Assembly: GCA_963932465.1 (NCBI GenBank)
Contig: OZ010790.1
Span: forward strand, 351,999,087 to 352,063,086
Direction: 5' to 3'
Source of the DNA: Maratus speciosus
Lineage: Eukaryota > Arthropoda > Arachnida > Araneae > Salticidae
Length of the DNA: 64,000 nt
Position 1 is the stretch's first letter. Each line of letters opens with the position of its first letter. Below the pieces are notes generated by a model. It saw only the letters and a program-made list of their open reading frames with translations, was not told where the DNA came from and did no database searches. Below are positions 22,323-34,137 of this stretch, one piece after another. The translations under genes and the position numbers were made by a program.

Positions 22323-24629
22323 CTAGGGGGCTCTGCCCCCTACGAGCTACGCTCGCCATCCCCCGTTCGGACAGTCCAGATTCTAAAAGCATGCTAATTT
22401 CATCGGCCTTAAAAAGTTTGAATTATAATTTTAAAAAACAGTGACGGTCTCCCTGTAAACGGGTTTTCATTCATTTTCCTTTGATTGGAGATTTTTAAGA
22501 CAAAATCAGCCGCTGCTAAGAGATACAGTGGCTGTTTTCGTCTTTGATTAAAAACAAGAAAGAAAAATCATGCGTACGGCATAGATTATGAAACACTTTC
22601 CAACACTCCCTGAAAGCTTTAACAAAACTTCGTTATTTAGGGAAATAAGGTAAATAAGATATCTAACTAAACATTTAAAAAACTGATTTCAGCAGTTACC
22701 ATCCATAGCCAAATATTTATTCCAATTCTTCCGAACATCCGTGTATTCGATCTGTAGGCTGATACATATACTATATAATAGAAAATTTAGTTTATCAAGA
22801 AAACACATAACAGGTTGAAATTTCTCTTTTAGCAATTTAGACTAATAGATGAAAACATACTTCAATACTTTTGTACAGTCATGTTGTTTACCTATAGTAC
22901 CTTTATTACACGCCACTATTTAGCTAAACTTTAATTCAAACTAAATCACTCTTAAAACTACTGAAATCGCATTTCCAGAATTTATCATCTATAGGCGGCC
23001 ATGTATCCAATTCTTTGCGTGGCCCTGTGTATCATTTTATCTATATTCTACAAACATTTCATACAAAACTATATGCAGTTTGGCATAACACATTTTAAAT
23101 CCACCTTTGAGCAATTTACGGTCATACTCAGTAGCCTTTACGAATTCTTTTGTGTAGCTCTGTATATCAACTCTAACATTTGCACACACCCTATAGTATG
23201 CATAAATATAGTGAAACTTAAAAGCGCATATCATAATTAAAAATGAATTCCCTACCATCGCCGCTAATATACAGTATTTCGGATAGGAAATACTTGTCTG
23301 AAATGTTTTGCATGTTCCTGTAAATACTATGCACTTCGTATTATACATGAAATAACTTAAGTAAACCTCACCGACGTATACCAATTTTATTATATATGAA
23401 TTTGTATAATTAAAATACGTTGCGAACAATTCCCCCCTATTCCATTTGTAATGGAATTCTTTTGTGTAACCCTGTAAATGAATAGTAACTATTCATCGCA
23501 CCGCATATGCTACAGAATATTCTGCATATTTTAGTGCAATTCGTAAATGCATATATTTTTTATTATGTTTGAAAGGGTGTAGCATTTTTAAAATTCATTT
23601 GAAATGATTTTTTCCCATTGGCCGTAATGTAACGGAATACTTTTTACTGTCCCTGTAAATGAACTAAACATGCTACAATATTCATTTGAAATAGGGTTCG
23701 TGCTAGGCTAAACGTCAATAACCAAAAAATTTCAGTGCGATCTGGGTATATTTACGAGAGTTAGAGCGCGAACAGACAAACCGAAATCAATAACACTTTT
23801 CAACTTTGTTGGAAAGTAATATTAAATTAATTGTTATTAAATAAAGTGTTATTAAATAAAGTGTTTTGCCAAGTTTATTTATTTGGCCTTTTTAAATGTA
23901 ACGTAATTTCCTTCATATGTGACTTTTAAAGCATAATAATGAATTTAGTATTTAAAAATTTTCTTTCCCTTTTAAAATTCACGTGTAACTGTAGTTTTGT
24001 GATGTAATTTTCAATATTTTCCTGATTTTTAACACGTAATCACTTAATTATAATTTGAAAGTTTTTTTCTGTTTATAATAGCCACGTGTAAATAAATTTT
24101 TTATTTGAAGGAAATATTATTCTTTGCGCTGTTTTTAAAATTGGCAACAGTTTAAAATAATTGCCCTTTTCTAAAATGTGTAAAAAATATCTCTCGAAAT
24201 GCTGAAAATTTGAATTTAAAATGGAAATAAATCCTCAAAAAATGAGTCAATTTAAAAAGATAATTGCAGTCTGCACATCTGGAACTTCCAATGTATAAAA
24301 TGATCTAAAAATGTTTACGTTCCTATGTATAGTTTTTCTCCTATAAAACGTTTTTGATGGAACGATTTTGACCATCTTTAACATTAAATATCTCTTAAAA
24401 TAATTATTCGATTTAAAAACTGTCTGCATTAGCGTATTTATTGAACACGTCTCTATAATACCACCGATTTTCATATTTTTGTATGAAACAGTTTTCTTAA
24501 TATTAACGAAGAAAGACCCACGGTCATAAAAAATATGGATGCCGATCTAGTAGGAGTATACCCGGATGATCTACGCAGATTTTCATTGGTCCATTTCCAA
24601 ATCAAAACTTTTTTTTATATATAGAAGGA
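22323..24629 (-). mobile_element. Helitron-like element (non-autonomous), minus strand
   Basis: On the minus strand the 3' end reads GGGGGCAGAGCCCCCTAGT, i.e. a GC hairpin followed by CTAG and then T, the Helitron CTRR pattern. The preceding ~60 bp match the plus-strand copy ending at 32244 (GAACGGGGG.TGGCGAGCGTAGC). The proposed 5' end is TCCTTCTATATATAAAA at 24629, resembling TCTACCCTATATATATAAAA at 31000. The 3' end is well supported; the 5' end is inference. No Rep/helicase ORF; a tandem array occupies 22990-23660. Confidence 0.55.
22990..23830. repeat. Second degenerate ~150-bp tandem array
   Basis: Units carry GGCCCTGTGTATC (~23020), AGCTCTGTATATC (~23156), GTTCCTGTAAATAC (~23307), AACCCTGTAAATGAA (~23467) and GTCCCTGTAAATGAAC (~23650). 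The tail GAGTTAGAGCGCGAACAGACAAACC..ATAACACTTTT matches 20838-20910 in R1 copy A, so the two arrays are related. Confidence 0.65.
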
Positions 24630-24639
24630 CTATAATTGT

Positions 24640-25460
24640 AAATGCTTTAGTAGACATACTCTTTAGAAAAATATTGCTTTGACATTTTGATGGCCGAAAC
24701 ACTGACAAGAAACGCTTTGAACAATGCTGCGTCCGTAACTGACACGGTAAAGAAGTATATTAGTGATTGGTTGTTCAAGTCTTACATTTTCCCATATAGG
24801 TGTGAAAATTAAAAATGAATTAAACTTCAAAATCGCATTGAAACCTTTTGATATAAAAATAATTTGATTCTAAATATTGCTTTTTATTTTGGTGGGAAGA
24901 AATTCACCCACATATACTAAAGGTTTAAAAGTGTAAGTTTATTATTTTGCAGTTAAATTTCTTAGTTATTTGTTACTTTATGAAGGGCGTTTTTTTTCTT
25001 ACTGGCACTATTCACAGCCATCTGTAATTCGTTCTAATAACCAGAATGGCATCGAACTTGGTAAGGGGATTAATGGCACCACGGGAAAAACATTTCCGAC
25101 AAAAAAAAAGTTTAAAACGCTACCTATAAGAGGAAATATCGCGATATTGTAAGCTACACAGCCGAGAATGAGTATAAAACACGGGTACGAAATGAAAATG
25201 CGAATTTATACCTACGTATGACATAACAGCTCCATTAATTTAGGCTATACGCTCGCTACGGTAACGTGAAACTCATATTCAACCTGAGCTGATTATGTTT
25301 CTTGCAGCTTTTTGCATGGGTTTATAGCCCATATAATTGCCGCTGTTGTCACATATGTTTGTATAAATATGCATTTTAATTTGTTACACGTGTTTTATAT
25401 TCATTATCGGCTGCGTAGCTTACAAAAGCTTCATATCTCACCTATCAGATGTGTTTTGTA
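24640..25460. other. Intergenic stretch without a gene
   Basis: AT-rich with a short ORF (24970-25152) lacking any motif. Nothing supportable. Confidence 0.5.
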
Positions 25461-25463
25461 CTA

Positions 25464-25672
<209 letters not shown>

Positions 25673-25907
25673 CTCAAAAAAGGTTAAAACTAAGACTAAA
25701 AGTAAAATATAAAAATAAAAATAAAATCCATGCGATAAGCGCTACAGCTGCATATAACCACACAGATTATATATAGCACATTATGTTTTAAATGCGTTTG
25801 TCAGACCCAGAATCCTGCACCATAAATAAACTAAGTATAACCATAAAACATCCAAGAAATTTAAACAGATATAACCTGAACAAGAAAAACAACAAAAGCA
25901 ACAAAAG

Positions 25908-26581
25908 GATGTCCTTCTAAAAGTTGTCGATTTAATTATAGCTGACACCGATTTAGATTTTAATTTATTTAAATTATTATGTAATTTTTGTTTATATAAC
26001 AACTATGTTTATACTGGTTCAAATATTTATTTACAGAATAATGGAATAGCAATGGGAACAAGTTATTCTTCAACGGCAGCTAACTTATTTTTATTTTATT
26101 ATGAATTTCAATTATTTCAATTATGAATCAATAGTGTCAATAACGATGTTAAAATTCTGGCTTTCAGATATATCGATGATTTGATAATTTTGAACTGTGA
26201 TCACGATTTTTTGGGGATATCATGTAACATTTATCCTGATATGCTGATTTTGAAAAAAAAACAAATGAAAATAATAGTGCTGCTGATTATCTTTATTTGA
26301 AAATAAACATTTCAAATGGTATACACATATCAATCTATAATAAATGGGGTAACTTTAATTTTGAAGTTAACCATTTAGTTAATTGGAGTTCAAATATCCA
26401 TAAACGCGTTTATGTCAATATCATAATAGGTCAGATTTATCGCTACTATAAACTATGTTCGAATAAAAATTTATTTTTTAAAGAACTTTTTAATTTAACC
26501 AGCATTTTGTATTATAAAAATAATATACCTTTGAATTTCATTAATAAATATACTAGTTTTACAGACAGTCTTCATTTTTGA
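25908..26581 (+). pseudogene. Reverse transcriptase fragment (YIDD box; PLE-like or related family)
   Basis: Reads NNGIAMGTSYSSTAANLFLF (RT motif B region, ~26037), then FRYIDDLIILN (catalytic YIDD, ~26165), IYPDMLILKK, and SAADYLYLKINISNGIHISI. It continues with YNKWGNFNFEVNHLVNWSSN and VYVNIIIGQIYRY. The pattern matches a family of RT proteins widespread in animal genomes that I cannot assign with certainty; a Penelope/Naiad relationship is possible. One in-frame TGA near 26124 and a frame change at the A-run ~26252 break it. The upstream fingers domain is missing because the left inverted repeat begins there. The second half is an open frame (26297-26581). Confidence 0.75.
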
Positions 26582-26590
26582 GGAGTTGCT

Positions 26591-26761
26591 ATGCGATTGA
26601 CAGTTAATGGTTTGTATAACTTAAAGCCTTTTTTGGACGGTTTTACAAGGATGTCTGCAACTGTGTGGCAACAGACATGGAACGTTTATGGACAGATTAT
26701 GGATCACTGGATTTTGGTTATTGTTTTTTGTGGCTGTGTTGCTCGGATTTGGGTAAAATAA
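26591..26761 (+). CDS. Small ORF (56 aa) with one membrane segment, downstream of RT
   Basis: Begins 10 bp after the RT stop and lies wholly inside the inverted-repeat element. The product has an N-terminal MRLTVNGLYNLKPFLDGF, two or three tryptophans, and a hydrophobic stretch HWILVIVFCGCVARIWV at the C-terminus that could span a membrane. I do not recognise it. A second fragment in another frame (~26795-26940) shares the Trp/Phe-rich character. It may be a decayed element protein or chance. Confidence 0.3.
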   Translation: MRLTVNGLYNLKPFLDGFTRMSATVWQQTWNVYGQIMDHWILVIVFCGCVARIWVK

Positions 26762-27017
26762 TTTTATTGTTTCAGTATACATTACACATACGTTCTGAAT
26801 CAGTTGTATCTTCGAGATGCACTGTTTATTGTGGCGTCGGGTCCGGTGGGGGAGTGTTCGCGATATGCTTTCAATTGTTTTTATGCATTTGATTTATTCT
26901 TTGCGACACTCTGGCCGAAACCCCCTGCCATTACTGAATAATAGTTTGTTGTAAATTGTAATTAGTCTGAAACATTGCTGTGCTTTTTAAAATGCCCACC
27001 GCTGAAGAGGCCACAGC

Positions 27018-27142
27018 CTTTTGTTGTTTTTCTTGTTCAGGTTATATCTGTTTAAATTTCTTGGATGTTTTATGGTTATACTTAGTTTATTTATGGTGCA
27101 GGATTCTGGGTCTGAAAAACGCATTTAAAATGTGCTATATAG
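27018..27142 (-). repeat. Right inverted repeat of the RT element
   Basis: Mirror of 25769-25899. The shared block includes CAGGATTCTGGGTCTGA and TTGTTTTTCTTGTTCAGG on this strand. Confidence 0.85.
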
Positions 27143-27565
27143 ATATATATATATGTGTGTATATATAGCACTGGCGCATGGCTAACCGAAAATTACCAAA
27201 AAAAAAAAACACCTTGTACTTATATCATCGTGAACTATGCTGTTTATAATTCTCCCATGCTTTTCTCGTAATTGTTTATCTTAAAAAAAATATTCTATCT
27301 CATGTTCCTGTTTGAAGGCACCAAACATCCATTTTTACTGTAAAATGGAACTTTAGATCCCCTCTATACTCGGGCCGATAACGCTAAAAAACAAGGCGAT
27401 AAATGTAAGTATAACCAATCGTGAGAAGTCTTAATTACGTGCACTAATAACTCATAATATATATATATTCCAAACGGAAAAGACAAAACATATATTAAAA
27501 TATTTATTTGCTTAAAAGAGTTACTAAAAACTCATTAAAAATATATTAAAAATCTATATTGAAAT

Positions 27566-27595
27566 GTTTCAACTCCTTCACTGAGTCGTCATCAG
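27566..27595 (-). ncRNA. Hammerhead-ribozyme-like core in a PLE 3' end
   Basis: The minus strand reads CTGATGA, then CGACTC / GAGTTG (6-bp stem with one G-T) around the 7-nt loop AGTGAAG, then AAAC. This is the CUGANGA-stem II-(G)AAA arrangement of hammerhead ribozymes. The last G is shared between the stem and GAAA, and stems I and III are not obvious, so activity is unproven. It lies ~150 bp downstream of a PLE C-terminus on the same strand, where hammerheads are known to occur in Penelope-like elements. Confidence 0.45.
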
Positions 27596-27689
27596 AATGT
27601 ATAACAAAAAATTACTAATGCAGTGCTTATGAAAACTGGAAAAAGATCATCGAATAGAGACAAGTAAACATATAAAACCCCTACAGTTT

Positions 27690-28000
27690 CGATATCGCGC
27701 GTGTTCCTTCTATGTCGCGATTCTGCAAGTTGCCCAACCATCCAATCTATGTATTCGGGATGCGAAAAGATAACGTATCGTTACAAACCCCTGAACCTCG
27801 TAAATAAATTTCAATGTACTCTCTTATAAATATATGTAAATAAACATTAGACCTGTAGATTAATCTACTTTCGTTAAAAAGTATGTCAAGTCTCGCTATT
27901 TGATTCAGCCGGGATAAAGCAGAAATACCTCTGTTATATCTTATGTCCGCCATAAGGTCTTTAATATATTTTGGTTTTTAAGGTGACAACTCGCCTTAAA
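27690..28000 (-). pseudogene. Penelope-like element C-terminal remnant
   Basis: The open piece 27747-27953 reads ADIRYNRGISALSRLNQIARLDI, FNESRLIYRSNVYLHIFIREYIEI and SFRIPNTWIGWL. The spacing of the H/N-x-I, R(F)IRE.IEI and terminal W matches the end of PLE proteins after the GIY-YIG domain. The preceding ~60 bp (27955-28000) look like a damaged RTRLKEH segment. No RT is found further right, so the copy is 5'-truncated. Confidence 0.55.
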
Positions 28001-28139
28001 AAAGTCATTGAAATGTTTCATATTTTTGTCTCAAAGTACTTCGAGTATAGCAGGTTCATTATAAAGTTTAAACATAGCACACTGATGCATCAGAATACGA
28101 TTTGCATCACAAGACTCGTCAAAGTGTTAGCGTTTCCTT

Positions 28140-29380
28140 GAAAAAAAGAAAACAATATTCCTTATTTTCATAAAACTAATTATAACTAGAAAACGTTTTA
28201 ATACTTACTTAGTCTTACGGTATAACTCGCACTCAGGTGCAAAAGTTTGTTCATTTGTATGAATTATTGAAATATTTAAGGGCGTATTTTACACTTTAAA
28301 ATGCTATTTTCCTTATGCATAAAAAATACACTTTTGGAAAATTCTTATGTTGAATACTTCACTCCAAAGTTTTGGATCATATTTAACTAATTTTCTTTCC
28401 ATTGTGTCGAAACATACGTCTCTTTGATAAATAATAACCGCACTGCGATAAAACAGTATGTTATTATTTATTCTATTTTATAATGTCTTAATGAACTTTT
28501 GAAGCACCCAGTGTATGAAAGAAAATTGCTTCTACATCATCTGCCAGATTTTCAAATAGGTTAGTGATAAAATTGATGTACCATACCGACTGAAAGAAGA
28601 TATCTTCTGAAAATATTTTGCTCAGGTTATAAGATTATGTGAAAAATTTTAAGAAAATACCTAACAAAATAAAATGAATGATCGAAGAAGAACAAAAATA
28701 AAATAATCAGAAAGATATCGAAAGAAGAAGATAAAAGTAAACGAAACTGAAAACTTGACAAAAAAAATAATTCTAAAAATACCATAGATGACTCATATGT
28801 TGAAATGCAGTATGTATTAGCTGACAAAAGCAATATGCAGGCTGTCTGGTTATGGCTGTCATGTATGGTTTGAAGTCCATACTGACACTTTTCCAATGAA
28901 TGAAATATTCGTTAGCTTTTACAAATTACATATATTTTTTAATATGAATGCTCACACTGCTCAGGAGAAATTTTGAATGATATCCCGAAGATTAGTTCAA
29001 TGTAGAAAATTGTTCTTGGAAGTCTTGCAAACGAGCTCCTACACTTAATGTAAAGGTGCATCTGTAGGAAGACAACATAGTTGACATTGAGGCACTAAAT
29101 ACAGTGTCTTTGAAGAGGTTCTACGCCCTTCATAGTTAGAAAAGTTTGATTGGTTATTATCTTATATGATTGAAAAAAAATGCTTTCCAAACCAATTTTG
29201 CATTTAAATATCATTGCATGTTAAAAGGATGAAAATGTATATTTCAATCTATTACTCTGTGATTATTCTTTACGGTATTCACGTATCTAAAGGTTTTTTC
29301 TATTTTTTCTACTTTATAATCTACGGAAATATCAAACATATGAGACACATATGATATGAAACATATGTTTGTATGTATAT
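28140..29380. other. AT-rich stretch without a gene
   Basis: Short ORFs on both strands lack motifs. Nothing supportable. Confidence 0.5.
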
Positions 29381-29381
29381 G

Positions 29382-30635
29382 CACTCTCAGAAATAAAACT
29401 CTCAATTTTGACGATTCAGCAATCCTTAAGCTATATTTCGTTGTTTTGACAGTCATTTCGTATCAAAATCACGTGACTTTTAACGAAAAGGAAACTCTCA
29501 AATATTTGACGAAGGTGTTTCTTCACTCACGTCCAGAATCAATGCATTTTAAGGAAACAGTTGCGGTAGCTATTTGAAGAGGGGCGCGCTACCATACCTC
29601 CTCAAATCCTGCTACTTTAGCAGGCAGATATTTGCTTGTTTATGTTATTCCTGTCATAATTTATTTAAAAAAATGCACTTTTTAGCGCTTTTCAGAAAAT
29701 GCTGAAATACAAGTAGTTATTGTTTCTGCATTCGTTATTTTTTCAGCTATTAAAGTTTTTAAGAATGTTTATTATTATTATTATTATTATTAGTAGTAGT
29801 AGTATTTAACTTTGCACGCTATGGTTTAATTCCAAAAGAATGAATTTCCTGTGTTTTACAAAATCGTTCAAAAAGAAAATTTGGTCAATAAAGTTTCAAA
29901 ATTCCAAGATCTCTTTTTCATTTAAGAAATATATATAAATAACTATCAAATTAAATATGCACAATTTATCCCTCTCCCTTCTCTTCTGTAAACAGTGAAG
30001 TGTTAAAATCTTAACCACCTATTCAAATTGATAAAATCTCCCCCATATGCAGTTTAAAATTTGTTATTTCCGAGTAACAAATTAACCAGACCATAAGTTA
30101 ATCATTCATCGAGCAAAGATATTTTCCCTAATAAATTATATTAATCAAGCCATATTATAATTATTTATATTAACCATAGGAAATGATAATAATAAATTAG
30201 CCTTATTAATTAAGACTTGCAAGAATTATAAGTATAACAGCGTCGATAAAATTACAATCAACCTTATAAAAATATAAACATACAGTAGAATCCATTACCT
30301 GCATCTAAAATCACATCCATAAGAGGACCCGATAGCATAATAGTTAGAGCGACCGTCTCCCACACCAGAGGTCGTGAGTTCGAATCACCCGAAGCTATTA
30401 TTTTTTTTTCCTGTCGATAAATACAGGAGCTTCTAAACTGTTCAATAGATGACACCACCAGCCCTCTGATTGCACTTTTCAAACAAGCACTTTTCACGAA
30501 ATTTTTATCCTCAAACAAGCGAAGAAAGTAATTTTCTCAATTTGACGAAATATTCGCTCGGAGCATTTCCCAGGAAATGGTTTATATCAAAAAGAAGAAA
30601 ATTTCGTGAAATCTGAGTATCCATTTCTCAGAGTG
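29382..30635. mobile_element. Putative 1.25-kb element with 13-bp TIRs (CACTCT.AGAAAT)
   Basis: CACTCTCAGAAAT (29382-29394) pairs with ATTTCTCAGAGTG (30623-30635), 12 of 13, with weaker matching inward (ACTC..ATTT..ACGA). Both ends lie next to ATGTATGAAACATATGTTTRTATGT-type sequence. No clear target duplication and no transposase. Encloses a (TTA)n/(TAG)n run at 29767-29803 and a tRNA-like sequence. Confidence 0.4.
30325..30400 (+). tRNA. tRNA-like sequence (pseudo-tRNA or SINE head) with T9 terminator
   Basis: A-box-like TAGCATAATAGTTAGAGCG (30333-30351) and B box GAGTTCGAATCAC (30376-30388) at tRNA spacing, followed by TTTTTTTTT at 30401, a pol III stop. The anticodon arm does not pair well and the T stem is imperfect, so this is a degenerate tRNA-derived sequence rather than a working tRNA. 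Confidence 0.45.
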
Positions 30636-30999
30636 TCTTTGCATGATGTATGAAACACATGTTTATATGTATATGTTTGTATGATGTATGAAACATATGA
30701 TGTAAATATAAAGTGCGAATTGGAGAAATAGTAAGCATTATACTGAAACGTTGAAAGTAAGTAAGGTAGCTCTTTACCTTATGATAACTATGATTCTACA
30801 ATTTAATTTTGGGCCGACAATCCGTAAAAAACTATTCCTGTTAACAGTTACCATTTAGTATCGGGATGTAAATGTTAAAACTGGGTGTAGTTGTATATAG
30901 GTTCCAATTAATAAATCCGTCTAGACAATTCACCCCCCCCCCCACCCCTCTCAAACATTTTCTAGAGGTATAAAATACCAACATAATGAAAAAAAAATA

Positions 31000-32244
31000 T
31001 CTACCCTATATATATAAAATCCTAATGAAACGAATTTATGAAACGGAAGTATGAATCGACTGTTTAAACAACTGATTAAGTTTCACGGCGATTTCTCCTA
31101 AAATATGGAATACTTTACGTTAAAATTAACACCAAAAATCAATATTGATCTGCAGATTTCAAAACTTGTATTAGAACTTTTAAATTCGAATTAGTTTTCG
31201 AAATATTAATTTTTCTCTAATTTTATACACATTTTTCTAATGATGGCAACTCAAATTTCAATCATAGCAGATATTTGTTTTCGCATTTCAAAAAAGGTTG
31301 TAATTTTAAACTAATTTGTCGACCAAGTTTGTCCTACCTTAAATCTATGCTAAGAACAATGTTTTTTTTTTTATTTCGTTATCATTTTAGTCACAAAATT
31401 TTCATTAAGAAAAAAACATTTAAAATTAATGGCTTACACTTCATTCTTTTTTTTAAACGAAACGAAAAGAAAAATATTAGGCTCAGATGTCATATACGCA
31501 CCAGCGTACCTAATTGGCGCCACAATGGCGTTATTTTGCCTCACATGGTAACCCCGCTATTGTTGATTATTCATCAATAAATGTTTATTTGCATTTATTT
31601 TCTTTTTATTTAAGAAAAAAAAGGTTATAAATTGCTTTGTTCTATAGTTATTAATTATTTTTTTTATTTATTGTTATTTCATTTAAAAAATAATAAAATT
31701 GACGTAAAAAAAATCACGCCAAACCCGGTGCTTTTATGACACCTGTGTTAAATATTAAGCAACAAATCATAACATTTAATTTCAAATTCAAAGCAAATGA
31801 CCAATATCGCCAAATTATATAAATCGCCAAACCATTCGCCAAATTATACAAGTTGACGTAATTTTTTTTTAAATAACGAAAAAACAAATAAATTAGTATA
31901 AAAATTCAAATACAAATAAAGCGCCGAAATAAAAATCACTTGATGGCGTATACACGTGTAACTTCCTTACAGTCAAGTGAATGTTACATTTTCGATCAAC
32001 CATTATTATCGTTTAATCTTATTTTGGCGATTTATTTTTGGTCAATGGGATAACCAAGTAGTACCGTTTTAATTGACCACTCAAAAGATAAAAAAAATTC
32101 TAACTTACGAGTTCATTCTAATTCAATATTTTAATTCAATCTTCTCTAATCTTTTAAAAACCGATCAAATTAGCGTGATTTTAGATTCTGCGGTGTCTGA
32201 ACGGGGGTTGGCGAGCGTAGCTTGCAGGGGGAAGAGCCACCTAG
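31000..32244 (+). mobile_element. Helitron-like non-autonomous element, plus strand
   Basis: Starts A|TCTACCCTATATATATAAAA and ends in a GC-rich foldback GCAGGGGGAAGAGCCACCTAG|T (CTAG at 32241-32244), fitting TC...CTRR and insertion between A and T. The last ~75 bp match the reverse complement of 22323-22400. Inside is AT-rich with no Rep/helicase gene; the 31275-31580 ORF lacks motifs. Confidence 0.6.
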
Positions 32245-32249
32245 TACTA

Positions 32250-33000
32250 CTATAAAAATGATAAATTTTCGCCGCTACGAAAAAGCAATAAAATGAGAGT
32301 TTAAAATCTTTCCAACTAGCGATCAAGATAATTTAGATAACAACAAGATTTCTAATTCACAAAATATCCCGCTTCTAATATTTTCTAAGAATTACCAATT
32401 TAATTTTAAAACATCCTGTATTTTTTTTAAATTTCCAATTATTAAATATTACTTTTAGTTAATATTTGAAGTAACTTTTATTTAAAACCGCTTTTAAATT
32501 TTCTATTAAATGTCGTAATATTGACAAGACTCTCCAATGAGTTATCAAACACACCTGCTATAACTTCCTTCTTTGATTTATTCACAAATGTATCAATATT
32601 CAGCATCACAAAGTTTTGAAACTTAAAAGAGTAGCGCATATAACCAGAAATATCCAATTCAACAGATGGTTTTGACAGCAAAATATTGGAGACATCATAA
32701 CTAAGCTCTCTTACGAATAATTACAATAGTAGTAAATTTTAAATACTAGATGAAAGATTTTGTAACATAATGTGAAGTTAATTGGTACAGAAATATTATG
32801 TTAGTTACTTTAAAATTTTCTACTGCTAAATTGTTTCATAAATATCCTTATTCATAAAGAGATTTATTAATAATAAAGTAGAAGATAAACTGGATGCTCA
32901 AATTAAAAAAGTATTTATAAGAAAAATTATCATAGTATAAAATTACATTTTGCAATTACAATACATTTACAATTATGTGCAACATTTTTTATAATAATTA
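32250..33000. other. AT-rich stretch without a gene
   Basis: A 67-aa minus-strand ORF at 32478-32681 is not recognisable. Nothing else. Confidence 0.5.
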
Positions 33001-33121
33001 ATGAGTTTACGTTATAAAATGGAATGCTAAGCAAACTAGAGGTTGCTATCCAACGTATACTACATTCATAAATTTAAAGAAGATGTGAAAATAAAAACAC
33101 ATGAATAAAGTAAAAGTCAAC

Positions 33122-33384
33122 GGTATATATAAATATTATACAGACATACACACAATAAATACAATAAACCTAACTGGGGTTAAAAATTAGCCAGAGCCAG
33201 GAATCGAACCCGGGACCACAGTTCATATATATACATTCATATTTTTTCACTCCAGTTGGGTTTATTGTATTTATTGTGTGTATGTCTGTATAATATTTAT
33301 ATATACCTTTAACTGTTGAATGCAGGCGTTATTTATGTGTGTGTGTATGTTTTAATGTATATTTTAGTATGCGTGTTTTATTAT
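33122..33384. mobile_element. 263-bp insertion with 10-bp TSD and a ~56-bp near-perfect stem
   Basis: AAAAGTCAAC at 33112-33121 is repeated at 33385-33394, and removing the insert restores the left arm of the surrounding element. The first ~57 bp of the insert (from GGTATATATAAATATTATAC) and 33252-33308 are inverted copies with one visible mismatch. The ~70-base loop contains a minus-strand B-box-like GGTCCCGGGTTCGATTCC. The insert's right part is TG-rich. It is either a hairpin retroposon or a MITE. Confidence 0.65.
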
Positions 33385-34137
33385 AAAAGTCAACGTTTCG
33401 GTTTAATAATTTATGTGCGGAATTATGAATTCATGAAATTTTTATCGCCTAAAGTAAAGTCTAAAGTCTTTTTTGTGAACTGTTTAAACTACATTAGAAA
33501 ATTTACATTGTCATTTAATAAATTCCAGAAAGATTTAAGAAGGATTGAAGGATTTAGAAGGATTAATTAAATTTGAATTTATAGGGATTTTGTGCGATAT
33601 TTATAACCTCACGCAAATCTTTTATTTTAAATATTTTCCTTAGTACTTTTTAGAATTATGAAATGTAAAAATATAATGTTTTTACAATAGAAATATAGAA
33701 ATAATTCTGAATTGAAAAATTCGCCTCAACACCAAGAAATCATAAAAGATGCAAAGGCAAGAGAAATCATACTTTTAGAAATATTTTTATTTTGTGTAAC
33801 GAATAATGCTTTTGGAACAAGATAAATTAATGTATCTGTAACTCTTCCTAAACTGTATTACAACTAATCAATGTATTCAATGAATTGGATAACAAGTTAT
33901 TTTAATGTTACTTATAAGTACCCTCTGTAGATAAAGGGTTAATCTTCAAAACCCGTTAAACTGAAAATCCTACATGCAAATACATCGTCCAAAAAATAAT
34001 ATGATTTTAGACTATAACATAATATAATAAAATAAAATATAATTTAACTTAGAATAAAATTTTAGACGACGTAGCATATAGTTTGTTCCGATGATTTTTG
34101 ATTTTGCAAAATTTTACTCTTGCAAAATCTTGCAAAT

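Larger units (their letters stand above)
25769..27142 (+). mobile_element. Retroelement fragment enclosed by ~125-bp inverted repeats
   Basis: 25769-25899 and 27018-27142 are near-identical inverted copies, outer ends TATATAGCACA / TGTGCTATATA. One small indel near 25782 and a few substitutions separate them. Between them are an RT fragment and a small hydrophobic ORF. Terminal repeats in either orientation occur in Penelope-like elements; terminal inverted repeats would be unusual for other retroelements. No target duplication was recognised because the outer flanks are TA-rich. Confidence 0.65.

Noticed and set aside
23037..23429. 130-aa minus-strand ORF
   Set aside because: Lies within the ~150-bp tandem array; periodic sequence explains the open frame.
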